34,493 nt of DNA from NCBI GenBank assembly GCA_946537515.1, contig CAMNFV010000006.1:1-34493 (forward strand). The letters are read 5' to 3'. Positions 18,264 to 25,514 of the stretch are shown in pieces (the first letter of the stretch is position 1; each line of letters begins with the position of its first letter). The translations under genes and the position numbers were made by a program. Source of the stretch: an uncultured Ruminococcus sp. (lineage in GTDB: Bacteria; Bacillota; Clostridia; Oscillospirales; Ruminococcaceae). Under the pieces are notes generated by a model that was not told the origin of the DNA, did no database searches, and saw only the letters and a list, made by a program, of their open reading frames with translations.

Positions 18264-19664
18264 TCAGGAGCGGTTGAACGCGAGTACTGCGGCGTAGCAC
18301 ATATAGACGTCGATCTTGCTGACGACTTCAAGCGGTGCGTGCATCGACAGCACCGGTACGCCGACATCGACCGTGTCAATATTGAGATTTGCAAGATATG
18401 CTGCGACCGTTCCGCCGCCGCCGAGATCGACCTTGCCGAGCTCGCCGGTCTGCCAGATGACACCGGCCTCATCAAAGAGCGTGCGCATCTTGCCGATGAA
18501 CTCCGCGGATGCATCCGAGGAACCGCTCTTGCCGCGTGCGCCGGTATACTTCATCATGCAGACGCCGTAATTGAGATACGAGCAGTTTCTGCGGTCATTG
18601 ACATCCGCAAAGGTCGGATCGAATGCCGCCGTGACATCTGCGGAGAGGCACTGCGACTTCGCAAAGACCGTATGCGCCTCGGTACCGAATGCCGCTGCCA
18701 GATCCTTCATAAAATGATAGAAATATGCAGATTGCAGGCCGGTATTGCCCTCGCTGCCGATCTCTTCCTTATCGGTCAGGATCACGACTGCGGTATGCTT
18801 CGGATGCTCGGTATTGAGCAGCGCCGCGAGCGACGGATATGCGCAGACGCGGTCATCGTGGCCGTAGCCGCCGATCATGCTGCGGTCAAAGCCCAGATCG
18901 CGGGACTTGCCTGCCGGAACAATTTCCAGCTCTGCCGAGAGAAAATCCGCCTCGGTGATGCCGTATTTTTCATTGAGAATCTGCATGATGCGCAGCTTGA
19001 CGAGATCGCTGCCCTCATCGCTGCGGAACGGACGCGAACCGATCAGCAGATTGAGCTCCTCGCCCTTGATGCCCTGTGCGAGCGTGCGCTTGACCTGCTC
19101 CTGTGCCAGATGCGGCAGCAGATCGGTCACGCAGAAGATCGGATCGGAAGGATCCTCACCGACGGTGATCTGTACGACAGAGCCGTCCTTCTTTGCGACA
19201 ACGCCGTGCAGCGCAAGCGGCAGAACCGTCCACTGATACTTCTTGATGCCGCCGTAATAATGCGTTTTCAGCAGTGCAAGCTCATTGTCCTCATAGAGCG
19301 GGGTCTGCTTGAGGTCAAGGCGGGGCGAGTCGATATGTGCCGCAGACAGACGGATGCCGTCCTCAAGCGGTTCGCTGCCGATGACCGCTGCAATAATCGC
19401 TTTACCGCGGTTGCAGGTATAAATCTTATCGCCGGCCTTGACTGCATCGCCGCGCTTCCAGAGATGAAAGCCCTTTGCTTCCAGCAGTTCCGCTGCATAG
19501 GCAGCCGCCTCGCGCTCGGTCTTGCTGCGGTCGAGAAAGACCTTGTAATCTTCGCAGAATGCGTCGCACTCCGCAATCTTTTCATCCGAAAGAAGCAATC
19601 CTGCGTGCTTTTTCTGCATCAGCAGAGATTCCTTCAGCGCTTTGAGTGCATCCTTGTTTTCCAT
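18264..19664 (-). CDS. M18-family zinc aminopeptidase, internal start within the CoaE frame
   Basis: The 466-residue protein MENKDALKALKES... has the family motifs AHIDSPRLDLKQTPLYED, TDKEEIGSEGNTG, GYGHDDRVCAYPS and SMHAPLEVVSKID, which carry the metal-binding His, Asp and Glu residues. It removes N-terminal residues from peptides in the cytoplasm. Its own strong ribosome site AAGGAGGAA lies just upstream of this in-frame ATG, so an independent product is likely besides the CoaE fusion. The length equals that of stand-alone clostridial M18 enzymes. Confidence 0.75.
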   Translation of the reverse strand: MENKDALKALKESLLMQKKHAGLLLSDEKIAECDAFCEDYKVFLDRSKTEREAAAYAAELLEAKGFHLWKRGDAVKAGDKIYTCNRGKAIIAAVIGSEPLEDGIRLSAAHIDSPRLDLKQTPLYEDNELALLKTHYYGGIKKYQWTVLPLALHGVVAKKDGSVVQITVGEDPSDPIFCVTDLLPHLAQEQVKRTLAQGIKGEELNLLIGSRPFRSDEGSDLVKLRIMQILNEKYGITEADFLSAELEIVPAGKSRDLGFDRSMIGGYGHDDRVCAYPSLAALLNTEHPKHTAVVILTDKEEIGSEGNTGLQSAYFYHFMKDLAAAFGTEAHTVFAKSQCLSADVTAAFDPTFADVNDRRNCSYLNYGVCMMKYTGARGKSGSSDASAEFIGKMRTLFDEAGVIWQTGELGKVDLGGGGTVAAYLANLNIDTVDVGVPVLSMHAPLEVVSKIDVYMCYAAVLAFNRS

Positions 19665-20327
19665 AATCGGTTCCTCCTTGTTATTTGAAATTGATGCAAA
19701 ATATGATTCAGCCAGCTGCCGCAGCTGTTCCGCCGTCTGACGGACTGCCGCAGCCAGCATTTCTGCACTTGCGTTATTTTCGATCACCGCATCGGAATGC
19801 GCACGGAAGAATTCCTCCGAATGCTGCGCGTTCATGCGCTGTTCAGCCTGCTCTGCATTCAGCGAATCCCGTTCAATGATCCTTGCCCGGCGGACTTCCC
19901 GCGGTGCGATCACCGAAATAACGGCGCGGCAGTCACGGTCGATCCCGCTCTCAAAAAGCGTCGGCGCATCCAGCAGAATCATGCGGTGTCCCGCTGCGGA
20001 AAGCTGCTCTGCCTGCTGCCGGATCGTCCTTGTAATATAGGGATAAATGATCGCCTGATACCGCTCACGCGCTGCCGCATCATTGAAAATCAGCGCAGCA
20101 ACGGCCTTCCGGTTCATATGGCCGTCCGGGAGAAGGATGCTGCCGCCAAAGACACGCTGCATCGCCCGCAGACAGGATGTGCCCTTTTCCACAACCTGCC
20201 GCGCAACCGTATCTGCATTGATGACCGCGAAGCCCTCTGCTTCGAGGAGCGCGCTGACAGTCGTCTTGCCGGCACCGGTCTGACCGGTCAGCCCGACGAG
20301 AAAGCTTGCCGTATTGATATGCGTCAC
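18264..20327 (-). CDS. coaE: Dephospho-CoA kinase in one frame with M18 aminopeptidase (687 aa)
   Basis: One uninterrupted frame encodes two proteins normally separate. Residues 1-215 are dephospho-CoA kinase: P-loop GLTGQTGAGKTT, NADTVARQVV, LDAPTLFESG, the ARIIERDSLNAEQAEQRM lid region and DAVIENNAS near the end. It phosphorylates dephospho-CoA in the last step of CoA synthesis. From residue 222 the M18 aminopeptidase follows. Between them the usual stop is missing; the linker NNKEEPI is simply the translated ribosome site of the second gene. Either a bifunctional polypeptide is made, or CoaE is produced only as this fusion while aminopeptidase is also made alone. Its ATG overlaps the GNAT stop (ATGA). 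A sequencing error that removed a stop is the main alternative. Confidence 0.75.
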   Translation of the reverse strand: MTHINTASFLVGLTGQTGAGKTTVSALLEAEGFAVINADTVARQVVEKGTSCLRAMQRVFGGSILLPDGHMNRKAVAALIFNDAAARERYQAIIYPYITRTIRQQAEQLSAAGHRMILLDAPTLFESGIDRDCRAVISVIAPREVRRARIIERDSLNAEQAEQRMNAQHSEEFFRAHSDAVIENNASAEMLAAAVRQTAEQLRQLAESYFASISNNKEEPIMENKDALKALKESLLMQKKHAGLLLSDEKIAECDAFCEDYKVFLDRSKTEREAAAYAAELLEAKGFHLWKRGDAVKAGDKIYTCNRGKAIIAAVIGSEPLEDGIRLSAAHIDSPRLDLKQTPLYEDNELALLKTHYYGGIKKYQWTVLPLALHGVVAKKDGSVVQITVGEDPSDPIFCVTDLLPHLAQEQVKRTLAQGIKGEELNLLIGSRPFRSDEGSDLVKLRIMQILNEKYGITEADFLSAELEIVPAGKSRDLGFDRSMIGGYGHDDRVCAYPSLAALLNTEHPKHTAVVILTDKEEIGSEGNTGLQSAYFYHFMKDLAAAFGTEAHTVFAKSQCLSADVTAAFDPTFADVNDRRNCSYLNYGVCMMKYTGARGKSGSSDASAEFIGKMRTLFDEAGVIWQTGELGKVDLGGGGTVAAYLANLNIDTVDVGVPVLSMHAPLEVVSKIDVYMCYAAVLAFNRS

Positions 20328-21331
20328 ATCCTTTCTGCGGGATCCGCCTGCTTTTGATACAGCGCAGGGATACTGTCATAATACAGCGCATGGATCTTCT
20401 GCGTAAGTTCTTCAAATTCCCGCTTCCGGAATTCCGGCTCCGAACAGATCAGCTCCAGCTCTGTATCATCATAATACAAAAACCAGCCCGTTGTCAGCAT
20501 CCCGTTCCGCAGATAGAAATCCCGGCGCGAACGGCGCTGCTCCGGATTATTGCATTCCTCATATACAGATTCAATCTCAATGACGATCTGCATACCGCCG
20601 TAGTAATCTTTCAGCAGATTGAGCGCTCTGCTGCCGAAGCCCTTGCTCCGATGCGCCGGCGCAATCGCAAAATATCCGGGATATGCAAGCGATTTGTATC
20701 GCCGGACCGAGAAAAAGCCGATCAGCTCTCCCGCATGATAAATGCCGAGGATATCGAGATCGCCGCGATCCGACCGGAACAGATCGTCAATGGATGTCTG
20801 CTGCTCCGCTGCAAAGGAGACAGCATTGATGCGGTCAAGCGCTTCCTTGTCCGGCGTATCCGCGCTGAGTTTCTTCAGGCACAGATCACTCCGGAGCGCC
20901 ATTTTCCAGAGCGGCACGCATTCATCTTCGATCATGCGCACACCGGTCATTTGCAGACCGTGCCGCTTATAAAACGCGATGCCGCGCTTGTTATATTCCA
21001 GCACCCACAGCCATGTGACATGCAGTTCACGAAGCGCATATTGCAGCAATGCCGCGCCGATACCCTGACTCTGAAACTGCGGTTCGATAAACAGCTTCAC
21101 CAGTTCATCCCCGCTGACCCGCATCATGCCCTTGACGGCACCGTCATCATAGACATAGGTATTGCAGAGCACTTCTTCCGGAAATTCCTTCACCGTATCC
21201 AGTACATTCAGTTCCGAAAAATAATATTCCTCATTCTGAAAAAACGGAAAAAAATTCTGCCGGTAATTGACGACAATGATCTCCGCGATCCGGGAGACAT
21301 CCGCGGGCGCTGCACGTCTGATCCTGTTCAT
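20324..21331 (-). CDS. Tandem GNAT acetyltransferase-domain protein
   Basis: This 335-residue protein contains two GNAT folds. The first (about 1-150) has the acetyl-CoA motif QFQSQGIGAALLQYA and FYKRHGLQMTG. The second (about 150-300) has AIAPAHRSKGFGSRALNLL and DFYLRNGM. Both keep the Q/RxxGxG/A-like pyrophosphate loop, so both may be active; substrates are unknown. AGGTGGG lies before the ATG and the stop overlaps coaE. It lies 68 bases after glmU, behind a hairpin, with no clear promoter of its own. Confidence 0.85.
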   Translation of the reverse strand: MNRIRRAAPADVSRIAEIIVVNYRQNFFPFFQNEEYYFSELNVLDTVKEFPEEVLCNTYVYDDGAVKGMMRVSGDELVKLFIEPQFQSQGIGAALLQYALRELHVTWLWVLEYNKRGIAFYKRHGLQMTGVRMIEDECVPLWKMALRSDLCLKKLSADTPDKEALDRINAVSFAAEQQTSIDDLFRSDRGDLDILGIYHAGELIGFFSVRRYKSLAYPGYFAIAPAHRSKGFGSRALNLLKDYYGGMQIVIEIESVYEECNNPEQRRSRRDFYLRNGMLTTGWFLYYDDTELELICSEPEFRKREFEELTQKIHALYYDSIPALYQKQADPAERM

Positions 21332-21362
21332 ATGATCCCACCTGATCTGTTTGAGAAGAATG

Positions 21363-21394
21363 AAGCTGATACCTTACAGATAGGGTATCAGCTT
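21363..21394 (-). terminator. Hairpin between glmU and the GNAT gene
   Basis: AAGCTGATACC and GGTATCAGCTT form an 11-base-pair stem six bases after the glmU stop. On the minus strand CATTCTTCTC follows, a modest U-tract; the plus strand has the better run TTTTTTCTTATTT. Probably a bidirectional terminator that allows partial readthrough into the GNAT gene. Confidence 0.65.
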
Positions 21395-21399
21395 TTTTC

Positions 21400-22791
21400 T
21401 TATTTATGATTGTCCGCGTCCTTTTTATCCTTTGCATATTTCCGGAGCGTATAGCCTTCCTTGATATGCAGCGTGCCGCGGTCGATCGCGAGGGCATAAT
21501 CCGGCACATCGGTCGTAATCGTCGCACCGGCAGCCGTATAGCTGTACTTGCCGAGGCTGACGGGCGCGATCAGATTGTTGTTGCAGCCGACGAATGCATA
21601 ATCGCCGATCTCGCAGCGGGATTTCTTGATGCCGTCAAAATTGACCGTCACGCAGCCGCAGCCGATATTGACCTTCTTGCCGATATCGCTGTCGCCGAGA
21701 TATGCGAGGTGTGCGATCATCGTGCCGGAGCCGATCTCGCTGTTCTTGATCTCAACAAAGTCGCCGATCAGCGCGCCCGAGCAGATATGGCTGTCCGGAC
21801 GGATATGCACGAACGGTCCGATCCTGACGCCCGCATCAATCTGCGACTGATAGGCCTGCACGGTATTGAGCGTAACCTGATCGCCGATCACGCAGTCTTC
21901 GATGACGCAGTTCGGGCCGATGACGCAGTTTGCACCGATCACGGTCTTCCCGCGCAGGATCGTGCCCGGCAGGATCTCCGTACCGGCGCCGATCTCGACA
22001 CTGCGTTCAATGATGATGCCGTCGGTGCAGGTAAAGCCGACACCGTTTGCCATATGGCGGTTCAGCACGGTCATGCGTGCCGCAGTATTCAGCGCAAGGA
22101 GTCCCTTGCGGTCGTTTGCACCGAGTACAACATCCGGATTAGCCGAGCAGAAAGCGCCTGCACGGAGACCGGAATTCAGCGCAATCGCGACCGTATCCGT
22201 CAGATAGTATTCGCCCTGCGCATTTTTATTGTCGATCTGATCGAGCAGCTCGATGAGATCCGCCGTCCGGAACCAGTAGCATCCGGAATTGATCTCGTCG
22301 ATCTTCTGCTGCTCTTCCGTTGCATCCTTCTGCTCAACGATCCCCGCGATGCCGGAATCTGTCCGCAGAATTCTGCCGTAGCCGGTCGGATCCGCAACCT
22401 TTGCCGTAATGACAGTCACGGCATTCTGCTCTGCAATATGCTGCTCCAGCGATTTTGCAATGGTATCGCTGTCAATGAACGGCGCATCGCCGCAGAGGAC
22501 GAGCGTATTGCCGTCTGTATCTGCATTCAAAAAGGGCAGCGTCTGCATGACGGCATGTCCGGTACCCTTGCGCTCTGCCTGAAACGCAGTTTCACAGCGG
22601 TCTCCGAGATATGCTTTGATCTGCTCTGCCTCATATCCTGTCACAACGCAGATTTTCGTCAGTCCTGCCTTTTCGCAGGCGCCGAGCACCCATTCCAGCA
22701 TCGGCTCTCCGAGCACTTTGAACATCGGCTTCGGAATCGGCGCTTTCATTCGCTTACCCTGTCCGCCGGCAAGAATCACAGCTTTATTCAT
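21400..22791 (-). CDS. glmU: Bifunctional N-acetylglucosamine-1-P uridyltransferase / glucosamine-1-P acetyltransferase
   Basis: The 463-residue protein has the nucleotidyltransferase signature AVILAGGQGKRMK near the start, LVLCGDAPFI, and GYGRILR in the first 230 residues. A left-handed beta-helix of hexapeptide repeats fills the C-terminal half, including GPFVHIRPDSHI, NVGC-like NIGCGCVTVNFDGIKK and the acetyltransferase stretch FVGCNNNLIAPV. It makes UDP-GlcNAc for peptidoglycan. The start at 22791 is preferred to the track start at 22875: AAAGGA is upstream and the longer form would run through the promoter. Confidence 0.95.
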   Translation of the reverse strand: MNKAVILAGGQGKRMKAPIPKPMFKVLGEPMLEWVLGACEKAGLTKICVVTGYEAEQIKAYLGDRCETAFQAERKGTGHAVMQTLPFLNADTDGNTLVLCGDAPFIDSDTIAKSLEQHIAEQNAVTVITAKVADPTGYGRILRTDSGIAGIVEQKDATEEQQKIDEINSGCYWFRTADLIELLDQIDNKNAQGEYYLTDTVAIALNSGLRAGAFCSANPDVVLGANDRKGLLALNTAARMTVLNRHMANGVGFTCTDGIIIERSVEIGAGTEILPGTILRGKTVIGANCVIGPNCVIEDCVIGDQVTLNTVQAYQSQIDAGVRIGPFVHIRPDSHICSGALIGDFVEIKNSEIGSGTMIAHLAYLGDSDIGKKVNIGCGCVTVNFDGIKKSRCEIGDYAFVGCNNNLIAPVSLGKYSYTAAGATITTDVPDYALAIDRGTLHIKEGYTLRKYAKDKKDADNHK

Positions 22792-22846
22792 GGCATGTTG
22801 TCCTTTCGTGTCCTTACAAAATCGCGCAGTTTGCCTGCTATATCCT

Positions 22847-22875
22847 ATTATAGCACACTTTTCCCCCGCGGTCAA
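22847..22875 (-). promoter_or_regulatory. Promoter of glmU
   Basis: Minus strand TTGACC, 17-base spacer, TATAAT with TGC before the -10. Confidence 0.85.
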
Positions 22876-23036
22876 GCAGAAATATTCAGAACAGCGAAAA
22901 GTCCGGAATCTGAATAATTGGTTACAAATTGATTACAATTTAATCTGAAACGAGACATTTTCTCGTCTGTATTGTTATACAAGCAGTAAACACAGACCGG
23001 AATCTCCGTTTTCACAAAACTTTCACCGAAATAGTC

Positions 23037-23065
23037 TTGACAAATTCGATTATATCGGGTATAAT
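23037..23065 (+). promoter_or_regulatory. Promoter of the peroxide-response cluster
   Basis: TTGACA, 17-base spacer, TATAAT, about 50 bases before the GPx start. Confidence 0.88.
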
Positions 23066-23090
23066 TCAATTAAGCTCAATCGAATTGAGC
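23066..23090. promoter_or_regulatory. Inverted repeats at the transcription start, probable OhrR operator
   Basis: GCTCAAT-CGA-ATTGAGC is a perfect 7-base inverted repeat, and TCAATT/AATTGA arms flank a wider dyad. Both begin right after the -10 box. MarR/OhrR proteins bind AATT-rich dyads of this sort, and an OhrR gene is third in the cluster. Related AT-rich repeats (TTACAAATTGATTACAATTTAATC region) lie further upstream near 22921-22946. Confidence 0.6.
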
Positions 23091-23116
23091 AAAACAAATA
23101 GTCGGAGGTTCCTATC

Positions 23117-23656
23117 ATGAGTATTTATGATCTGACTGTCAAGGATGCACAGGGCAATGATGTTTCTCTGGAAAACTATCGCGGAAAGGTTCTGCTGATT
23201 GTCAACACCGCGACCGGCTGCGGCTTTACTCCGCAGTATGACGGCCTGCAGGACCTCTATGATACCTATCAGGCACAGGGACTTGAAATTCTCGATTTCC
23301 CCTGCAATCAGTTCGGCGAACAGGCTCCCGGCACAGAGGAGGAGATCGTCAGTTTCTGCAAGGGCAGATTCGGCATCACCTTCAAGCAGTTTGCAAAAAT
23401 CGAGGTCAACGGCGAGAATACGCTGCCGCTCTATAAGATTCTGAAGGCGGCGATCCCCGAGGAGACCGTTGAGGGACTGAAAGCGAAAATGGCCATGAAG
23501 GCAATTTCTGCGATCAGCAAGACCTGCAAAGAGCCCGGCGATATCAAATGGAATTTCACCAAATTCCTTGTGGACCGCGAGGGCAATGTCGTCGGCAGAT
23601 TCTCCCCGACCGATGAGCCGAAGGCAATCGAAGACAAAATTAAGGAGTTGTTATAA
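23117..23656 (+). CDS. gpx: Glutathione-peroxidase-family thiol peroxidase
   Basis: The 179-residue protein has the family motifs NTATGCGFTPQY with peroxidatic Cys35 (Cys rather than selenocysteine), FPCNQFGEQAPGT around Cys63, and KWNFTKFLVDREG with Trp145-Asn146, completing the catalytic set. Bacterial Cys forms usually reduce hydroperoxides with thioredoxin rather than glutathione. It is first in a cluster that also encodes an OhrR-type sensor, so it is probably induced by organic hydroperoxide. TCGGAGG lies before the ATG, and its stop overlaps the next start (TAATG). Confidence 0.94.
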   Translation: MSIYDLTVKDAQGNDVSLENYRGKVLLIVNTATGCGFTPQYDGLQDLYDTYQAQGLEILDFPCNQFGEQAPGTEEEIVSFCKGRFGITFKQFAKIEVNGENTLPLYKILKAAIPEETVEGLKAKMAMKAISAISKTCKEPGDIKWNFTKFLVDREGNVVGRFSPTDEPKAIEDKIKELL

Positions 23657-23913
23657 TGGATTACGTGTATCAGACGGAAATGGTATGTGCGCAGGAAATC
23701 CACTTTCATCTGGAGGATGATGTGGTAACGAATATCGTCTTTTTCGGCGGCTGCAACGGCAACCTCAAGGCGATCTCAAAGCTGGTGGACGGCTGGACCG
23801 TCGGCCAGATCGAAGAAAAGCTGCTCGGCAATACCTGCGGCCGGCGCCCGACATCCTGTGCGGATCAGCTCGCCAAAGCTGTCCGGCAGGCCTACGAACA
23901 ATCCAAAGCATAA
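23656..23913 (+). CDS. TSCPD-domain small protein (TIGR03905 type)
   Basis: An 85-residue protein with IVFFGGCNGNLKAISKLV, LLGNTCGRRPTSCADQLAKAV and four Cys residues, the pattern of small TSCPD proteins related to the C-terminal domain of B12-dependent ribonucleotide reductases. Here the name motif reads TSCAD instead of TSCPD. Function is unknown; the cysteines could bind metal. It overlaps gpx by one base, so the two are coupled. Confidence 0.85.
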   Translation: MDYVYQTEMVCAQEIHFHLEDDVVTNIVFFGGCNGNLKAISKLVDGWTVGQIEEKLLGNTCGRRPTSCADQLAKAVRQAYEQSKA

Positions 23914-23931
23914 ACCGAATACCGAAACACC

Positions 23932-23959
23932 GGATCCTGTCCCTCTGCGGGCAGGGTCC
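23932..23959 (+). other. GC-rich hairpin between the TSCPD gene and ohrR
   Basis: GGATCCTG and CAGGGTCC pair (one G-U), with CCC/GGG inside. T-rich runs come only some 5-25 bases later, so it may be a weak terminator or processing site separating peroxidase from regulator expression. Confidence 0.35.
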
Positions 23960-24005
23960 GAAGGTGCTTTCTGTAGCTTTTTCAAATGACAGGAGGGAAA
24001 ATGCA

Positions 24006-24461
24006 ATGTCACAACCGCATTTTGAACAGTTAAAACTTGAGAATCAGCTTTGTTTTCCGCTCTATGCCTGCTCCCGCGAGGTCATCAAGCGTTACCGGCC
24101 GTTTCTCGATGAGATCGGGCTGACCTACACGCAGTATGTCGCGATGATGGTCTTCTGGGAGGAGGAATCCATTTCCGTCAAGGAGCTCGGCCGAAGACTC
24201 TATCTGGATTCCGGCACGCTGACACCCGTTCTGAAAAGCCTCGAACAGAAGGGCTATATCACCCGCCGCCGCAGCACAGAGGATGAACGTGTCCTGATCG
24301 CCGCGCTGACGCCGGAGGGGCGTGCGCTGCAATCTGAAGCTGCGGATATCCCCCAGCAGATCGGCTGCTCTATCCGGATGCAGCCGGAGGAAGCCGTCAT
24401 GCTGCATAAGCTGCTCAATCAGCTGCTTTCCGTCATCGAAACAGACAACGAAAGGAAGTGA
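24006..24461 (+). CDS. ohrR: OhrR-type organic hydroperoxide-sensing MarR repressor
   Basis: The 151-residue protein starts MSQPHFEQLKLENQLCF. The QLCF cysteine (Cys16) is the reactive sensor of OhrR, and the winged helix (SVKELGRRLYLDSGTLTPVLKSL, then RRRSTEDERV) closely follows the Bacillus protein as I remember it. Oxidation of the Cys releases the repressor from DNA. The start at 24006 is chosen because AGGAGG lies nine bases upstream; the track start at 23964 is not needed. Its likely target is the promoter of this same cluster. Confidence 0.9.
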   Translation: MSQPHFEQLKLENQLCFPLYACSREVIKRYRPFLDEIGLTYTQYVAMMVFWEEESISVKELGRRLYLDSGTLTPVLKSLEQKGYITRRRSTEDERVLIAALTPEGRALQSEAADIPQQIGCSIRMQPEEAVMLHKLLNQLLSVIETDNERK

Positions 24462-24467
24462 CACAGC

Positions 24468-25466
24468 ATGACAACGCAGCAGCTCACATACGTTATCGCC
24501 GTTGCGGAATGCCAGAGCATCTCCAAGGCGGCTGAAAAGCTCTATGTAACACAGCCTTCGCTCAGCCAGTACATCCACAGCATCGAGAAGCAGCTCGGCA
24601 TGAAGCTCTTTGACCGTTCGCTGACGCCGATCCAGCTGACCGATGCCGGAAAGCTCTATGTCGAATGGGCGCGCAAGATCCTCGCAATGGAAGAGAGCAT
24701 GAACAATGCCATGTCTGACCTCATGGGACTGGAAACGGGCTCTGTCCGGATCGGTGCTTCGCCCTTCCGCGTCCGCTGCCTGCTCGCCCGGAGCATTGCA
24801 TCCTTTCATGCGAAATATCCGAGCATTCACCTGACCATTCAGGAAGCGGATATGAAGCAGCTCCGCGACCGCCTCACCGCCGGTGAAATTGATTTTGCGA
24901 TCGGTACGGGCGTATTCGAGGAGAAGCAGTTTCATGTGGAATCGCTCGCGGATGAACGGCTCTATCTCGCAGTCTCCCCGGCGCATCCGATCACCGCAAT
25001 CCTGCCGGAGCCGCTCTCTGCCGATGACATCATCAAGAGCACCGCTCGCTATCTGCGGCAGCAGCCGCTCGATCTCACCGTCGTCAAAAATGAAAAATTT
25101 GTCGCAGCAAATGCCGGTGAATATGACATCGACACGCTCAAAAATGTCTGCCGGAAATGCGGATTTGAGCCCGATATCGCCTATACCGTTCAGACCATTG
25201 AGACCGTTTTCTCATTTGTCTGCTCCAATATGGGAATCGCGCTCCTTCCGGATTCGCTGATCTATTACGGCAATTTCCGCAATCATCCCTATTACTATTC
25301 GCTGCCGGATCATCTTGCGCTCTCGCAGATCTCTCTGATCTCGCGCAAGAATGCATTCCTGCCAAAAGCCTCGACCGAATATGCATTGCAGCTGAAGCAG
25401 CTGGTCGATGTCGGCACATGGCGCATGGGCTCAAATGTCCCGAACGGCGGGATGAATCTGCCGTAA
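24468..25466 (+). CDS. LysR-family transcriptional regulator
   Basis: A 332-residue LysR protein: helix-turn-helix at residues 1-60 (LTYVIAVAECQSISKAAEKLYVTQPSLSQYI region) and an effector domain with GSVRIGASPF and GEIDFAIG. It starts six bases after ohrR with AAAGGAAG upstream, so it shares the transcript. Such regulators in redox clusters can be OxyR-like. The effector domain has Cys229 and Cys232 (NVCRKCGF region), which might react, but no OxyR signature is certain. Ligand is unknown. Confidence 0.88.
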   Translation: MTTQQLTYVIAVAECQSISKAAEKLYVTQPSLSQYIHSIEKQLGMKLFDRSLTPIQLTDAGKLYVEWARKILAMEESMNNAMSDLMGLETGSVRIGASPFRVRCLLARSIASFHAKYPSIHLTIQEADMKQLRDRLTAGEIDFAIGTGVFEEKQFHVESLADERLYLAVSPAHPITAILPEPLSADDIIKSTARYLRQQPLDLTVVKNEKFVAANAGEYDIDTLKNVCRKCGFEPDIAYTVQTIETVFSFVCSNMGIALLPDSLIYYGNFRNHPYYYSLPDHLALSQISLISRKNAFLPKASTEYALQLKQLVDVGTWRMGSNVPNGGMNLP

Positions 25467-25514
25467 CCTTGCATTTCGTGCAAACTCAAATCATTACAAA
25501 GGGGCTGTGACAAT

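Noticed and set aside
18243-19688. 481-codon plus-strand ORF
   Set aside because: It is exactly antisense to the M18 aminopeptidase, whose motifs are clear; the translation is Arg/Cys/Ile-rich with no domain.
21406-22917. 503-codon plus-strand ORF
   Set aside because: Antisense shadow of glmU, and it would read through the glmU promoter.
22872-23069. 65-codon minus ORF between glmU and gpx
   Set aside because: It starts inside the gpx promoter, has no ribosome site and overlaps the glmU promoter region.
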